Source: an uncultured Bacteroidia bacterium
GTDB taxonomy: Bacteria > Bacteroidota > Bacteroidia > Bacteroidales > Prolixibacteraceae
Assembly: GCA_903923905.1 (NCBI GenBank)
Contig: CAIXZH010000022.1
Location: 1 to 43,504 of the forward strand
Length of the DNA: 43,504 nt
Direction: 5' to 3'
Below are positions 25,599-34,122 of this stretch, piece by piece. How positions within the stretch are numbered: position 1 is the stretch's first letter; every line of letters starts with the position of its first letter. The position numbers and the translations under genes were made by a program. The notes beneath the pieces are model-generated. The model was given only the letters and a program-made list of their open reading frames with translations, was not told the DNA's origin and ran no database searches.

Positions 25599-26642
25599 AT
25601 GCATATACACGGAGTTTCATACACACCCCTAAACATATTTAAATTCCTGTCTGCCAATATAATTGTGAGCCTGCTGGTAATGTTCTCATTTTTAACCAGT
25701 ATGTCACAAAATCCGGAAAACTTCCTGATAGGATTTCTCTGGTCGTTTAGCATCACTTTTACCCAATGGACCGGATTGCAATTGATTCATACTTATATTG
25801 ACCGGAAAATCTCGTGGATTGAGACTCCGGTTAAAAAGACAATAATTCAAATTTCAGCATTCCTGTTGTATTCAATGAGTGCCTTTATCCTGATTCAGTT
25901 TGTAAATTATTATATCTGGATCGGTACTTTACCAGCAGAATCATGGTATCCTATTATCAGATCTGTTCCATATACGTTATTAATTTCATTGGTGATTACG
26001 TTAATATTCACCTCCATAGGTTTTTTCGTTGCATGGAAACAATCCTTCGTTCAGGGAGAAAAATTGAAGCTGGAAATGATGGCTTATAAATATGAATCGC
26101 TCCGGAATCAGATAAACCCACATTTCTTATTTAACAGTCTCAACGTATTGAGCGATTTGGTATTTGAAGATCCGGCTTTGGCGGTGAAGTTTATTCAGCA
26201 ACTGAGTGATTTGTTCCGGTATGTGCTCGATAGTCGTGATAAGGAGTTGGTGCCACTTAAAGAAGAGATGGAATTTATCCGTTCCTTCACCTTCTTACTC
26301 AAAACGCGGTTTGAAAATAAATTGATTATTGAAAATGAAGTCCAGGAGTCTGCGGATGACTATATCGTTCCGATGACATTACAGCTTTTGGTTGAAAATG
26401 CGGTGAAACACAACGAAATTTCCGAATCTTATCCACTTTGGATTTCGATCCGTAAGAATCATGATTATCTGGAAGTCGAAAACAGGGTACAACCGAAGAA
26501 AGCAGGTGAAGATTCAAAGCAAATCGGACTTAAGAATATCATCCAGCAATTTGCATTTTTTTCTGAACGCCCCATCGAGATTCTTACTTCCGAAAAAAGT
26601 TTTCTGGTTCGGGTTCCAATCCTTAATTCTTTTGAAAAATGA
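25599..26642 (+). CDS. LytS/YehU-type sensor histidine kinase (His_kinase PF06580)
   Basis: 347 residues. The N-terminal half has four hydrophobic segments (about 15-35, 40-60, 84-108 and 124-146). The phospho-acceptor His175 is in LRNQINPHFLFNSLN, the sequence signature of this kinase class. The ATPase domain is short, with the N-box LLVENAVKHNE (Asn267) and IGLKNI as a reduced G-box. No separate sensory domain beyond the membrane part is apparent. The gene overlaps the response regulator by 4 bases. The 237 bases ahead of it contain no convincing gene. Confidence 0.93.
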   Translation: MHIHGVSYTPLNIFKFLSANIIVSLLVMFSFLTSMSQNPENFLIGFLWSFSITFTQWTGLQLIHTYIDRKISWIETPVKKTIIQISAFLLYSMSAFILIQFVNYYIWIGTLPAESWYPIIRSVPYTLLISLVITLIFTSIGFFVAWKQSFVQGEKLKLEMMAYKYESLRNQINPHFLFNSLNVLSDLVFEDPALAVKFIQQLSDLFRYVLDSRDKELVPLKEEMEFIRSFTFLLKTRFENKLIIENEVQESADDYIVPMTLQLLVENAVKHNEISESYPLWISIRKNHDYLEVENRVQPKKAGEDSKQIGLKNIIQQFAFFSERPIEILTSEKSFLVRVPILNSFEK

Positions 26643-27388
26643 GGGTAATCATTCTTGAAGACGAATCCCGTGCCGCCAGCTACCTTGAAAGGTTAATGGC
26701 AATAGTTGCCCCTGAAATGGCGGTTATTGCCAAAATCGAATCTGTTCGAAACGGGATTAAGTACCTGAAGGAAAATCCTATGCCTGACCTGATTTTTTCC
26801 GACATTCAACTTGCGGATGGTCTCAGTTTTGAGATTTATAAGCAGGTGACCGTAACCTGCCCAATAATTTTCACAACAGCCTATGACCATTATGCTATCG
26901 AAGCTTTTAAAACAAATGGAATCGATTATTTGTTAAAACCAATTGAAGAACAGAGACTTAATCAGGCACTTGAAAAAGTCAGGCACTTCTCTCCGGGTTT
27001 TTTGGTTGAAAAGATACTTTCGATCACAAATCCAACTTCAGAAAAAAACCAAAAGTCGAGATTTATGGTCAAAGTGGGTGACAAAATAAAAAGTATTCCT
27101 GTTGAAGAGATCATGATCTTTTACAGCCAGGAGAAAGCTACCTATATATATACCATGGACAAACGAACGTATAATATTGATTATACGCTTGATCAGCTTG
27201 AGCCATTGATAAATTCCCTGACTTTTTTCAGAATAAACCGCAAGTACATCGTTTCAATAGATGCATGCACAAACATCCTGGCATGGAGCAATAGCCGGCT
27301 TCGCCTTAAATTCGAAGGGATTGCCGATCAGGATATTATTATCGCCCGTGAAAGAGTTCAGGATTTTAAAAACTGGTTGGATAGATAA
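26639..27388 (+). CDS. LytTR family response regulator
   Basis: 249 residues: a receiver domain (1-120) with acidic residues E7-D8-E9, phosphoacceptor Asp55 in IFSDIQ, Thr79 in FTTAYDHY and Lys100 in YLLKP, then a LytTR DNA-binding domain (about 145-249, KVGDKIKSIPVEEIMIFYSQE...RINRKYIVS). It is translationally coupled to the sensor kinase (ATGA overlap), forming a LytS/LytTR pair. LytTR regulators bind short imperfect direct repeats; I did not find a clear pair in the short stretches upstream. It is convergent with the M16 gene through a shared terminator. Confidence 0.95.
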   Translation: MRVIILEDESRAASYLERLMAIVAPEMAVIAKIESVRNGIKYLKENPMPDLIFSDIQLADGLSFEIYKQVTVTCPIIFTTAYDHYAIEAFKTNGIDYLLKPIEEQRLNQALEKVRHFSPGFLVEKILSITNPTSEKNQKSRFMVKVGDKIKSIPVEEIMIFYSQEKATYIYTMDKRTYNIDYTLDQLEPLINSLTFFRINRKYIVSIDACTNILAWSNSRLRLKFEGIADQDIIIARERVQDFKNWLDR

Positions 27389-27429
27389 ATTTTAATTGCC
27401 AAGGATTTTAGGCCATGGCAATTAAAATT
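27388..27429. terminator. Bidirectional terminator between the response-regulator and M16 genes
   Basis: A perfect 13-bp inverted repeat (27388-27400 with 27417-27429, 16-base loop) lies between two convergent genes, beginning at the last base of the regulator stop codon. Short A/T tracts flank both sides. Confidence 0.7.
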
Positions 27430-27439
27430 ACTATAAAAA

Positions 27440-30370
27440 CTAATAATTAAAGATATCCTTTAACGTTAGTTCATTTACCGGGCCAATACCTTTGAGCTCT
27501 GTCAGATTTGCATCTTTTTTATTCCCTACAATGATATAGGTGTACTTCTTGTCTTTCAACCTTTCATTAAAGAATTGCTGAACATCGTTGATAGTAACTT
27601 TTTTAGCCTCTTCGTAATAATCCTTGCGGATATCGTAATCGATACCCAGTTTTTTGTTCTGGAGCCAGGTCCAAAACTGATTAGCTTTGATGATCCGTTC
27701 TGTCTGAATGCTTTTTACCACACTCTCTTTGGCAATTCCAAACGACTTTTCATCAACCACCATTTTGGCCAGTAATCCGTTCATTGCACCTATGGCATCC
27801 ATCATTTTATTCGCCTGTGTAAAAACAGCCCCATAAATATAAAAGGAGTCCTCTTTTTTGGATGGACGCATATAGTTAGCCCAGGCTGAATAAGCCAAAG
27901 CCCTCGCTTCCCGAATCTCCTGAAACACCACTGATGCCATTGAATTTCCATAATATTCATTAAAAATCCTGGATTGAACCAATGTTTTTGAATTGAATGG
28001 AATATCGCGTGACATCATAATTACATTGACTTGTGATTTGTCATAATCGACAAAAAAAACTTTATTCAGATCAGTAACCTGCTCAATAAATGATTTCTCT
28101 GCCGGAATGGTTAGGCTAATTTCCGGAATCCGGTGATTAGCTTTTACCCAGTTTAACGCTTTGTCAAATTCAGTCGGCCCATAATAAAATACCCGATGAG
28201 GGAAGTTTGTAAATTTGTGTATGATATCTGTGAGGTCGGAAGGATTCACTGATCTTAAAGCTTCCTCGGAAAGGATATTTGAAAATGGTGACTCCTTTCC
28301 ATATTTGCCATAATCAAATAGCGCATTTGTGATCACCTGCTGATCTTTTTTCTCATCTTCCCTCTCCTTTAAAATGCCATCAACCAACTTTTTATAGGCT
28401 TCCTTGTCAGGTTTTGCTTCAGCCAGCAATTGTTCCAGCAATTTAATCCCTGCCTCGCTGTTCTGATCTAAACCATTAATAACTATGTCAGAGCGATCCT
28501 TGCCGGTATTCACACTCAACGAAACCCCAAGTTTATAAAGCTCTTTCTTAAACTGCTCTGCCGTAATTTTTTCTGTGCCAAGGTAGGGAAGATATTTCAC
28601 TGCCAGTGCCAGCTTGAGATCATGATTACTTCCGATTTCGGTGGTATAATTTAACGAGAAAAGATCATTTGTGGTGTTCTGGATATAATTGAATTTCACA
28701 TCCTTGCTTAAATTGTCTTCTTTAATGGAGTTGGCAAAATTCACAAATAGAGGTTCAAGCGGTGCAGAGTCTTTTGCAATAAATGATTTCAGAAAAGCTG
28801 ACTGGTCGGATCGATTAATGGCTATGGGTGTGATGTGAGGTTTATCGACCTTTACCAGATCTTTCGCGACTCCGTTTCTTTTGAAAGCGACCACATAGTT
28901 ATCTTTATAATGAGCCCTTGCAAATTCAACCAATTGATTTTTTGTTATTTTATTAAGCTGATCATTAAAGTCCAGTTCGGATGCCCAGTCAGATTTTTTC
29001 ACAAATGATTCAAGAAGAGAGAAAGCCCTTTGATTACTCTCATTCCGGCGGGTCTGTTCCAATTTGAGATTATTGACGGATGCCTGAATCATCCATTCAT
29101 CGAATTCTCCCCGTTTAACTTTCTCTATTTCAGCGAGAAGCATGTCTTTTACTTCATCCAGTTTCTGTCCCTGACGTGGCTTACCGAAGAGCAGATGAAA
29201 GCCATAATCTGATTCGAAATTACTTGTGCTTCCGGCTTTTAGCACCTTTTGCTGCTGATTCAGATCGAGATCAATTAAGCCGGCAACAGAATTCGAAAGA
29301 ATATAGTCAATCAGTGTAACATACTTCCGGTCATCCGATTTATAACCATTAAACCTGAATGCCAGCTGAACCTGTTCTCCTTCCGGACCAACTACCTCTT
29401 TTACAATGGGTGCTGAAATAGCAACCTCCCGGGGAAATTCAATTTTTGGCAGCTCTTTTGATTTGAATCCTCCAAAATTTTTGTCAATCAACTTAATTGT
29501 CTCGTCACAGTCAATATCGCCACTGAGGACAAATACCATATTATTTGGCACGTACCAGGTGTGATAAAACTTCATAATATTGACCATGGATGGATTTTTC
29601 AGGTGTTCGGGAAAGCCAATAACATTTCGACCCAGTGGATGGTAAGGGAAAAGGCCCTTCATAATTGCATCATTCAGGCGGCTATCATCCCTGTCCTGAT
29701 CCATGTTAAACTCCTCGTAAACTGCCTCAAGTTCAGTATGAAAAAGCCGAAGGATCGGATTCCGGAATCGCTCCGACTCCATCTCTATCCACTTATTCAG
29801 CTCATTTACAGGAATATCGTTCATATAAGCGGTTACATCGTAACTAGTAAAGGCATTGGTGCTTTTTGCCCCTATTGAAGAACACATTTTATCAAATTCA
29901 TTTGGAATCGCAAATTTGGAAGCAGACTGTGAAATGCGATCAATTTCCATATACATATTCTTTTTCCGATTCGGGTCGGTTTCTCCTTTAAACTGTTCAA
30001 ATAGATTGGAAATACTATCGAGAAGGACTTTCTCTGCTGGCCAGTTGGTGGTACCAAATTTATCGGTCCCTTTAAACAACATATGTTCAAGGTAATGAGC
30101 TAATCCGGTGGTTTCAGTAGGGTCATTGATTGAACCTGCCCTTACACCAATTAACCCTAACGCCCGGGGCTCATCCTTATTCGCTGAAAGATAAACGGTG
30201 AAGCCATTTTTAAGGGTATAAATACGGGTCTTCGAAGGGTCATTAGTAACCTGCACGTATGAATATCCATTTTTATCTGTTTTTAACTCTTTTGAGAAGC
30301 GTTCATTTTTACAACTGAACAAGACTCCAATCAGGATTATTAAAGACAGAAAATACATTGACGTTCTCAT
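27440..30370 (-). CDS. M16 family zinc metallopeptidase, lipoprotein
   Basis: 976 residues, the full-length pitrilysin/insulinase organisation with four repeated domains. The inverted zinc motif HxxEH is HYLEH at residues 92-96, and the distal Glu lies in ELEAVYEEFNMD (about 212). The N-terminus has a lipoprotein-type signal with Cys20 in LFSCKNE, so it is anchored in an envelope membrane. The C-terminal half is a catalytically inactive copy (no HxxEH). Such proteins degrade peptides; the partner or substrate is not known. It is monocistronic and convergent with the LytTR gene. Confidence 0.95.
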   Translation of the reverse strand: MRTSMYFLSLIILIGVLFSCKNERFSKELKTDKNGYSYVQVTNDPSKTRIYTLKNGFTVYLSANKDEPRALGLIGVRAGSINDPTETTGLAHYLEHMLFKGTDKFGTTNWPAEKVLLDSISNLFEQFKGETDPNRKKNMYMEIDRISQSASKFAIPNEFDKMCSSIGAKSTNAFTSYDVTAYMNDIPVNELNKWIEMESERFRNPILRLFHTELEAVYEEFNMDQDRDDSRLNDAIMKGLFPYHPLGRNVIGFPEHLKNPSMVNIMKFYHTWYVPNNMVFVLSGDIDCDETIKLIDKNFGGFKSKELPKIEFPREVAISAPIVKEVVGPEGEQVQLAFRFNGYKSDDRKYVTLIDYILSNSVAGLIDLDLNQQQKVLKAGSTSNFESDYGFHLLFGKPRQGQKLDEVKDMLLAEIEKVKRGEFDEWMIQASVNNLKLEQTRRNESNQRAFSLLESFVKKSDWASELDFNDQLNKITKNQLVEFARAHYKDNYVVAFKRNGVAKDLVKVDKPHITPIAINRSDQSAFLKSFIAKDSAPLEPLFVNFANSIKEDNLSKDVKFNYIQNTTNDLFSLNYTTEIGSNHDLKLALAVKYLPYLGTEKITAEQFKKELYKLGVSLSVNTGKDRSDIVINGLDQNSEAGIKLLEQLLAEAKPDKEAYKKLVDGILKEREDEKKDQQVITNALFDYGKYGKESPFSNILSEEALRSVNPSDLTDIIHKFTNFPHRVFYYGPTEFDKALNWVKANHRIPEISLTIPAEKSFIEQVTDLNKVFFVDYDKSQVNVIMMSRDIPFNSKTLVQSRIFNEYYGNSMASVVFQEIREARALAYSAWANYMRPSKKEDSFYIYGAVFTQANKMMDAIGAMNGLLAKMVVDEKSFGIAKESVVKSIQTERIIKANQFWTWLQNKKLGIDYDIRKDYYEEAKKVTINDVQQFFNERLKDKKYTYIIVGNKKDANLTELKGIGPVNELTLKDIFNY

Positions 30371-30534
30371 CTGGAATTAAATTAGGTTTGAAATACTAAA
30401 AAATAAGAGGGATAAAATTAGCAATTTGCTTTCTAATTAACCTAATAATATAGGAAATATTGGAAATTTATTGAACCAATGATCCGGTTAAAAGGTTTTT
30501 ATCATTTAGGTGATTATAAACTGAAAAATTCTCC

Positions 30535-30542
30535 TACTTTTG
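30535..30542 (+). promoter_or_regulatory. Candidate -7 promoter box for tRNA-Ser
   Basis: The plus strand reads TACTTTTG, a perfect TAnnTTTG, 47 bases before the tRNA 5' end. No exact TTTG at the -33 distance was found. Confidence 0.5.
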
Positions 30543-30589
30543 TGCCACAATTGAATTAACCAGTGCTACGAAATTGGTTATCTGACCAG

Positions 30590-30677
30590 GGAGAGATGTC
30601 CGAGTGGTCGAAGGAGCACGCCTGGAAAGTGTGTGTACTCCAAAAGGGTACCGTGGGTTCGAATCCCACTCTCTCCG
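30590..30677 (+). tRNA. tRNA-Ser(GGA)
   Basis: The acceptor arm GGAGAGA (30590-30596) pairs with TCTCTCC (30670-30676). The anticodon stem encloses the loop CTGGAAA with anticodon GGA at 30624-30626, decoding UCC/UCU. A long variable arm identifies a class II tRNA, and the T-loop GTTCGAATC is canonical. The discriminator is G (30677) and CCA is not encoded. A terminator hairpin follows 36 bases downstream. The 3' end of this tRNA is a common target for integrative elements and it borders the AT-rich accessory region. Confidence 0.97.
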
Positions 30678-30712
30678 CAATAAAGATTGCAGATCAGATA
30701 GTTACAAGATTT

Positions 30713-30757
30713 ACACACGATTTTACACACGGTATGTGTAAAACGTGTGTTTTTTTT
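30713..30757 (+). terminator. Rho-independent terminator after tRNA-Ser
   Basis: Arms 30713-30729 and 30735-30750 pair almost perfectly (one unpaired base) around a 5-base loop and are followed by a run of eight T (30750-30757). Confidence 0.8.
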
Positions 30758-31083
30758 GTATCCAACACTTCGACGTCATTTTTACACCAAAGAATACAGA
30801 GGAGAGAAAATCAGCTCTGCCGGGGCAAACAACATCGCAGGAAAATAATCATTCAATGTTAGGGCAACCGGATCAAGGTAGTGATTCAGGGCTCAGTAAA
30901 ATTCATCCGTATTATTCCTGTGAAGATATTTCTTTGATAAATCTGAAATCGCTCACTTGATCGTTGCCCAGATTACATATACGTTTTTCCTGCACCATTG
31001 AAAGGGTGGCAGGGACTTTGTGGGTTAGGTCAAAAAAGAGAGCAAAAGTCCTTCAATGCTGGGAACCAATTTAAGTCACCGTA
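30758..31083. other. Gene-poor stretch after tRNA-Ser
   Basis: The region from the tRNA terminator to the first inverted repeat contains no gene that I can support. One plus-strand frame is open to 30960, but it has low complexity, no recognisable domain and no start signal. No integrase or recombinase remnant could be identified. Confidence 0.4.
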
Positions 31084-31170
31084 GCTAATTTTACATAATC
31101 ACCTTATAAGACATCTTTCTGAGAGGGAATGCTTTGTTCTGTTTTATAAGGACGATTATGTAATTTTAGC
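31084..31170. repeat. Imperfect long inverted repeat (30-31 base arms)
   Basis: Arms 31084-31113 and 31140-31170 are reverse complements with a few mismatches and one indel, enclosing a 26-base loop. The outer ends share GCTAA. It could be a stable hairpin or a small mobile-element relic with terminal repeats. No transposase is adjacent. There is no gene between this and the acetyltransferase end at 31529 apart from the hairpin at 31424. Confidence 0.55.
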
Positions 31171-31423
31171 GGATTCAGATAAACGGAAACCAACTGAGTA
31201 GTTGTCCTGTAGAATAATTCCAATTGACTTCCTGCCAAAAAGACTGGGCGAGACCTGAAGAATGAAGGTCGGGGGTATTTGTTGTAGACTTTAGATAAAA
31301 AATAATTGATTGGTTGATTTACCAAAGACTTCTAAAGTTTAATTTGAACAATGATACCATTTGAATTAGTCTATTCAATATTTGGTCATATTGAAAGATA
31401 GATTCGATAATTAATGATTGGGA

Positions 31424-31453
31424 AAAATGAGTGGTCAGCCGACAACTCATTTT
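31424..31453. terminator. Terminator downstream of the accessory cassette
   Basis: Perfect 9-bp arms (31424-31432 with 31445-31453) continue, after one mismatch, into a 3-bp inner stem (GTC/GAC) around AGCC. T-rich sequence follows on the plus strand and a run of five T on the minus strand. It is 76 bases after the acetyltransferase stop and could close the minus-strand cassette. Confidence 0.6.
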
Positions 31454-31528
31454 CTTTTTAAAGGAAAAGTGAGGAACTTAATGATAAGAAGAAGCAAACC
31501 TTGATTATTCTTGCAACGACAAGGCAAT

Positions 31529-32248
31529 TCAATTGATTTGTTTAAGATTAATAAAATTATTTATATCTTTTTGTTGATGCAAATAAGTTATCATTTCTAT
31601 GTAATCTAAATCATCTTCTGGTTTTTTTATATTCAAACTTTTATATAAACTTCTCAAAAATTCAATGACATAATCAATTTTAATTTCCGTATAACTAAAG
31701 ATTGGTATTGTTAAGAGGTATAGATTCTTAACTCTAATCTTATTGCGATCAAGGGCTGGTTGGACATAAGGAATATCGATAATTCTTATTCCGATTTTTT
31801 TGAATATTTTTAATCTGAGATCAGGATTAAAAGAATCATTTTGGGTTTGTGAAGGATTGTTTGCTTCTAAGAAAATTGCTAGAATCTTTATTCCATATTT
31901 ATTAAAAATTTGATCGATAATGGAATTTGTTACTTTACCCAGTAAATTTTTTGCGATTCCTTTATTCCTATATTTTGGATGAACAAATAGATAGGTAAGA
32001 TGAATACAATTACTTTCCCTGTACCAATCAGCTACCATTCCTGCGATCACTTCACTTTCAAATATATATAATACCAAAATTGTATTAGGATCAGATTTTT
32101 TCTTTAATCCCCTTACCCTTCTTAAAATATGACTAAATTCTTCCCGTTCATTAATATCGGGGAAACATAAATTGTACAGCCGCTTCGCTTCCGGGATTAA
32201 AATCCTATTCTTTATTATCTCTTCCTCGTCGATAAAACACAATTTCAT
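31529..32248 (-). CDS. GNAT family N-acetyltransferase
   Basis: 239 residues. The central GNAT core (about 55-135) shows the beta-strand VLYIFESEVIAGMVADWY, then LTYLFVHPKYRNKGIAKNLLGKV, where R94-N-K-G97-I-A99 is the acetyl-CoA pyrophosphate loop. The C-terminal third (about 180-239) is not typical of minimal GNATs and is unassigned. The start abuts the stop of the EAD-like gene upstream with no gap, so the pair is coupled. Base composition is AT-rich, unlike the flanking chromosome. In this context it could modify a cassette partner or the effector's target; that is inference. Confidence 0.78.
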   Translation of the reverse strand: MKLCFIDEEEIIKNRILIPEAKRLYNLCFPDINEREEFSHILRRVRGLKKKSDPNTILVLYIFESEVIAGMVADWYRESNCIHLTYLFVHPKYRNKGIAKNLLGKVTNSIIDQIFNKYGIKILAIFLEANNPSQTQNDSFNPDLRLKIFKKIGIRIIDIPYVQPALDRNKIRVKNLYLLTIPIFSYTEIKIDYVIEFLRSLYKSLNIKKPEDDLDYIEMITYLHQQKDINNFINLKQIN

Positions 32249-33415
32249 CTAAACGTTATTTATTGTATTTCTTTTTAGAAAGTTACAAAACATTTCAGGC
32301 AACCATAATGGTTTATCAGGGACGTGATTTGAAGATTTTTGTAAGAGGATTAGCGGACCATATAAATTCTCAATATACCTTTCTTTTTGATTAAGACTAT
32401 CAAGATTGTATTTTAACGCATCTTTTTTAGTAAAATCCGTATGTTCCCAAATGAAATATACATCATCCAGTTTTATCTCATGATTTTTATCTTTCCACAG
32501 TTTAGGAATAACACATTTCCACAAGTACCCTGAATAAATTTCAGTATCTGCATCTAAAATATCAATCTTATGTTTTGAATTGTTGGAATCCAGGAAAATG
32601 CAATAGTCCATCAATCCTCCAACGAGATCAATTTTATTTATTTTTTTTACAAAGTGTCTTTTATGACCCAGGACTCCTGATATCTTAACTTCCTTTCCTC
32701 CCCATGGATCGTCCGAATTTTCAATTGATGACTTTAATTTAATGGCGATATCTTTAGGGATTATTACCGGAATTGTATTTGCCTCTTCACCATCTCCAAA
32801 TTGCGCTATCGCATAATCGTTTTCAAATGAATGCCAGGAAAAGTCCCAGGAAGGGCCCCATAGATCAAAGCCAAGAAAAAGCCAATTTTGAAGACCATCC
32901 TTCCATTTGTGAAATTCCTTATCTTTAATATCTAGTCGTTCCCACCAACCTGTAGACAGCAAGGCACTCGGGAAAATTGTTCCCTTTACCTTTATTGAAA
33001 AAGGATTTTTAAATTCATTTCCCTGTTCTAATAATTTTCTCTTTAGTAGATTAAAGGTAGTGTTTTGAAAATCAATCGATGGTTTTGATCTCAATCCACT
33101 GACTGGTGATTCATAAGATTTTATTCTATCTTCAAGATAGACTTTTGTATTGTTATAAGTGAATTTACCTCCACTATTACTCACTGAACTAATTAAATCA
33201 AGTAGATTCTTTACATCCACTCGAATTTGATTTAGATCCTGTATGTAATTTGTTCCATTCAATTCACTTTTGTGATAATTTACTAACCTGCTTTTTAATA
33301 AAGCAGCTTGTCCATTTAATTGAGGAGATTGATTCATTGCCAAAGCAATAATCTGATTTATAGCGTCATCAATTTTATCGTTCGCTATAAGAATTAATAT
33401 TTCATCAGAGGTCAT
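32249..33415 (-). CDS. EAD-like N-terminal domain fused to an unrecognised domain
   Basis: 388 residues. Residues 1-78 form a helical domain (ILILIANDKIDDAINQII, then LNGQAALLKSRLVNY and LNQIRVDVKNLLDLIS) that I read as an effector-associated domain of the EAD11-like type, a small adaptor found at the N-termini of bacterial conflict proteins. A similar domain opens the trypsin gene of the same cassette. After a linker (about 79-110), a domain of about 280 residues has many Trp and Asp (SWHSFENDYAIAQFGDGEEANTI in 194-216) and matches nothing I know. It is followed without a gap by the GNAT gene. No signal peptide or membrane segment is present, so it should be cytoplasmic. Confidence 0.7.
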   Translation of the reverse strand: MTSDEILILIANDKIDDAINQIIALAMNQSPQLNGQAALLKSRLVNYHKSELNGTNYIQDLNQIRVDVKNLLDLISSVSNSGGKFTYNNTKVYLEDRIKSYESPVSGLRSKPSIDFQNTTFNLLKRKLLEQGNEFKNPFSIKVKGTIFPSALLSTGWWERLDIKDKEFHKWKDGLQNWLFLGFDLWGPSWDFSWHSFENDYAIAQFGDGEEANTIPVIIPKDIAIKLKSSIENSDDPWGGKEVKISGVLGHKRHFVKKINKIDLVGGLMDYCIFLDSNNSKHKIDILDADTEIYSGYLWKCVIPKLWKDKNHEIKLDDVYFIWEHTDFTKKDALKYNLDSLNQKERYIENLYGPLILLQKSSNHVPDKPLWLPEMFCNFLKRNTINNV

Positions 33416-33538
33416 GATAGATGAAGAATTAGAATTATACGTTAATAATTTAAGTGAAACAAGAATTAACTAAAGGTTAAAGAAAATCAGGATTCAGTCC
33501 ATTAAAGATTCAAGGCATTATTATAATTTCAAAATCAA

Positions 33539-34095
33539 CTACAAAACTGCTTGTATCCCCAGCTTCTCCCTAATCATTTCTCTTGCCGAATTATACACAC
33601 TTTCATTTAATGTTATTTTGGTACTGCAGTACAAAAATTCAATTTCATCTTTACTTGAGTTAAAAACAAAATTTAGTAATATTTTTTTTAGTATTTAAAA
33701 TAAAAACGCTGACAGAAATGGAAAGCGTAATATTCTCTTCGGTTGCAACACCCATCTGGAAACTGCCTTTTTGAAGTGAATCACTATTATTCTCAAAAAC
33801 CACAAACCGTTGATGGTCCTGGCTTAATGACTTAAATGCCTTGATGGTTGCCATTAAGAACACTAATTGATTAACGCTTAAAGTACGACCTAAGACTTCC
33901 AAAAGAGCATTTTCAATTTCAAAAAGGTCACTTTTCACATTGAATATCTCAAATTCCTTATTCTCTAATACCCATCTTATTATATTAAGTGCATCAAACT
34001 ATTTCTTATAACAGTCAACTATTTCATCATCATTCGGGAATGCTTTTATGGCGACTCTTTGAGCTAAAAGCGTTGAATTCTTTAATATCGTACAT
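33539..34095 (-). pseudogene. Broken gene of unknown family inside the accessory cassette
   Basis: A protein of about 185 residues can be assembled only by passing lesions. An in-frame TAG lies at 33999-34001. A frame change is needed at an 8-A run (minus strand, 33682-33689; one A too many). A probable further frame change or start loss lies near the ATG at 34093-34095. The pieces read on as continuous coding-like sequence: STLLAQRVAIKAFPNDDE before the TAG, ENALLEVLGRTLSVNQLV in the central piece (33660-33938), and SSKDEIEFLYCSTKITLNE, ending TAG at 33539. The family is not recognised. It sits between the amidohydrolase and the EAD-like gene on the same strand. A homopolymer sequencing error could explain the A-run shift but not the TAG. 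Confidence 0.7.
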
Positions 34096-34122
34096 GGTTT
34101 GAGTTTTTATTTGGATTCGTAA

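Noticed and set aside
30563-30862. Plus-strand frame of 99 residues covering the tRNA-Ser
   Set aside because: It runs through the tRNA and its terminator and has no domain; it is a chance frame.
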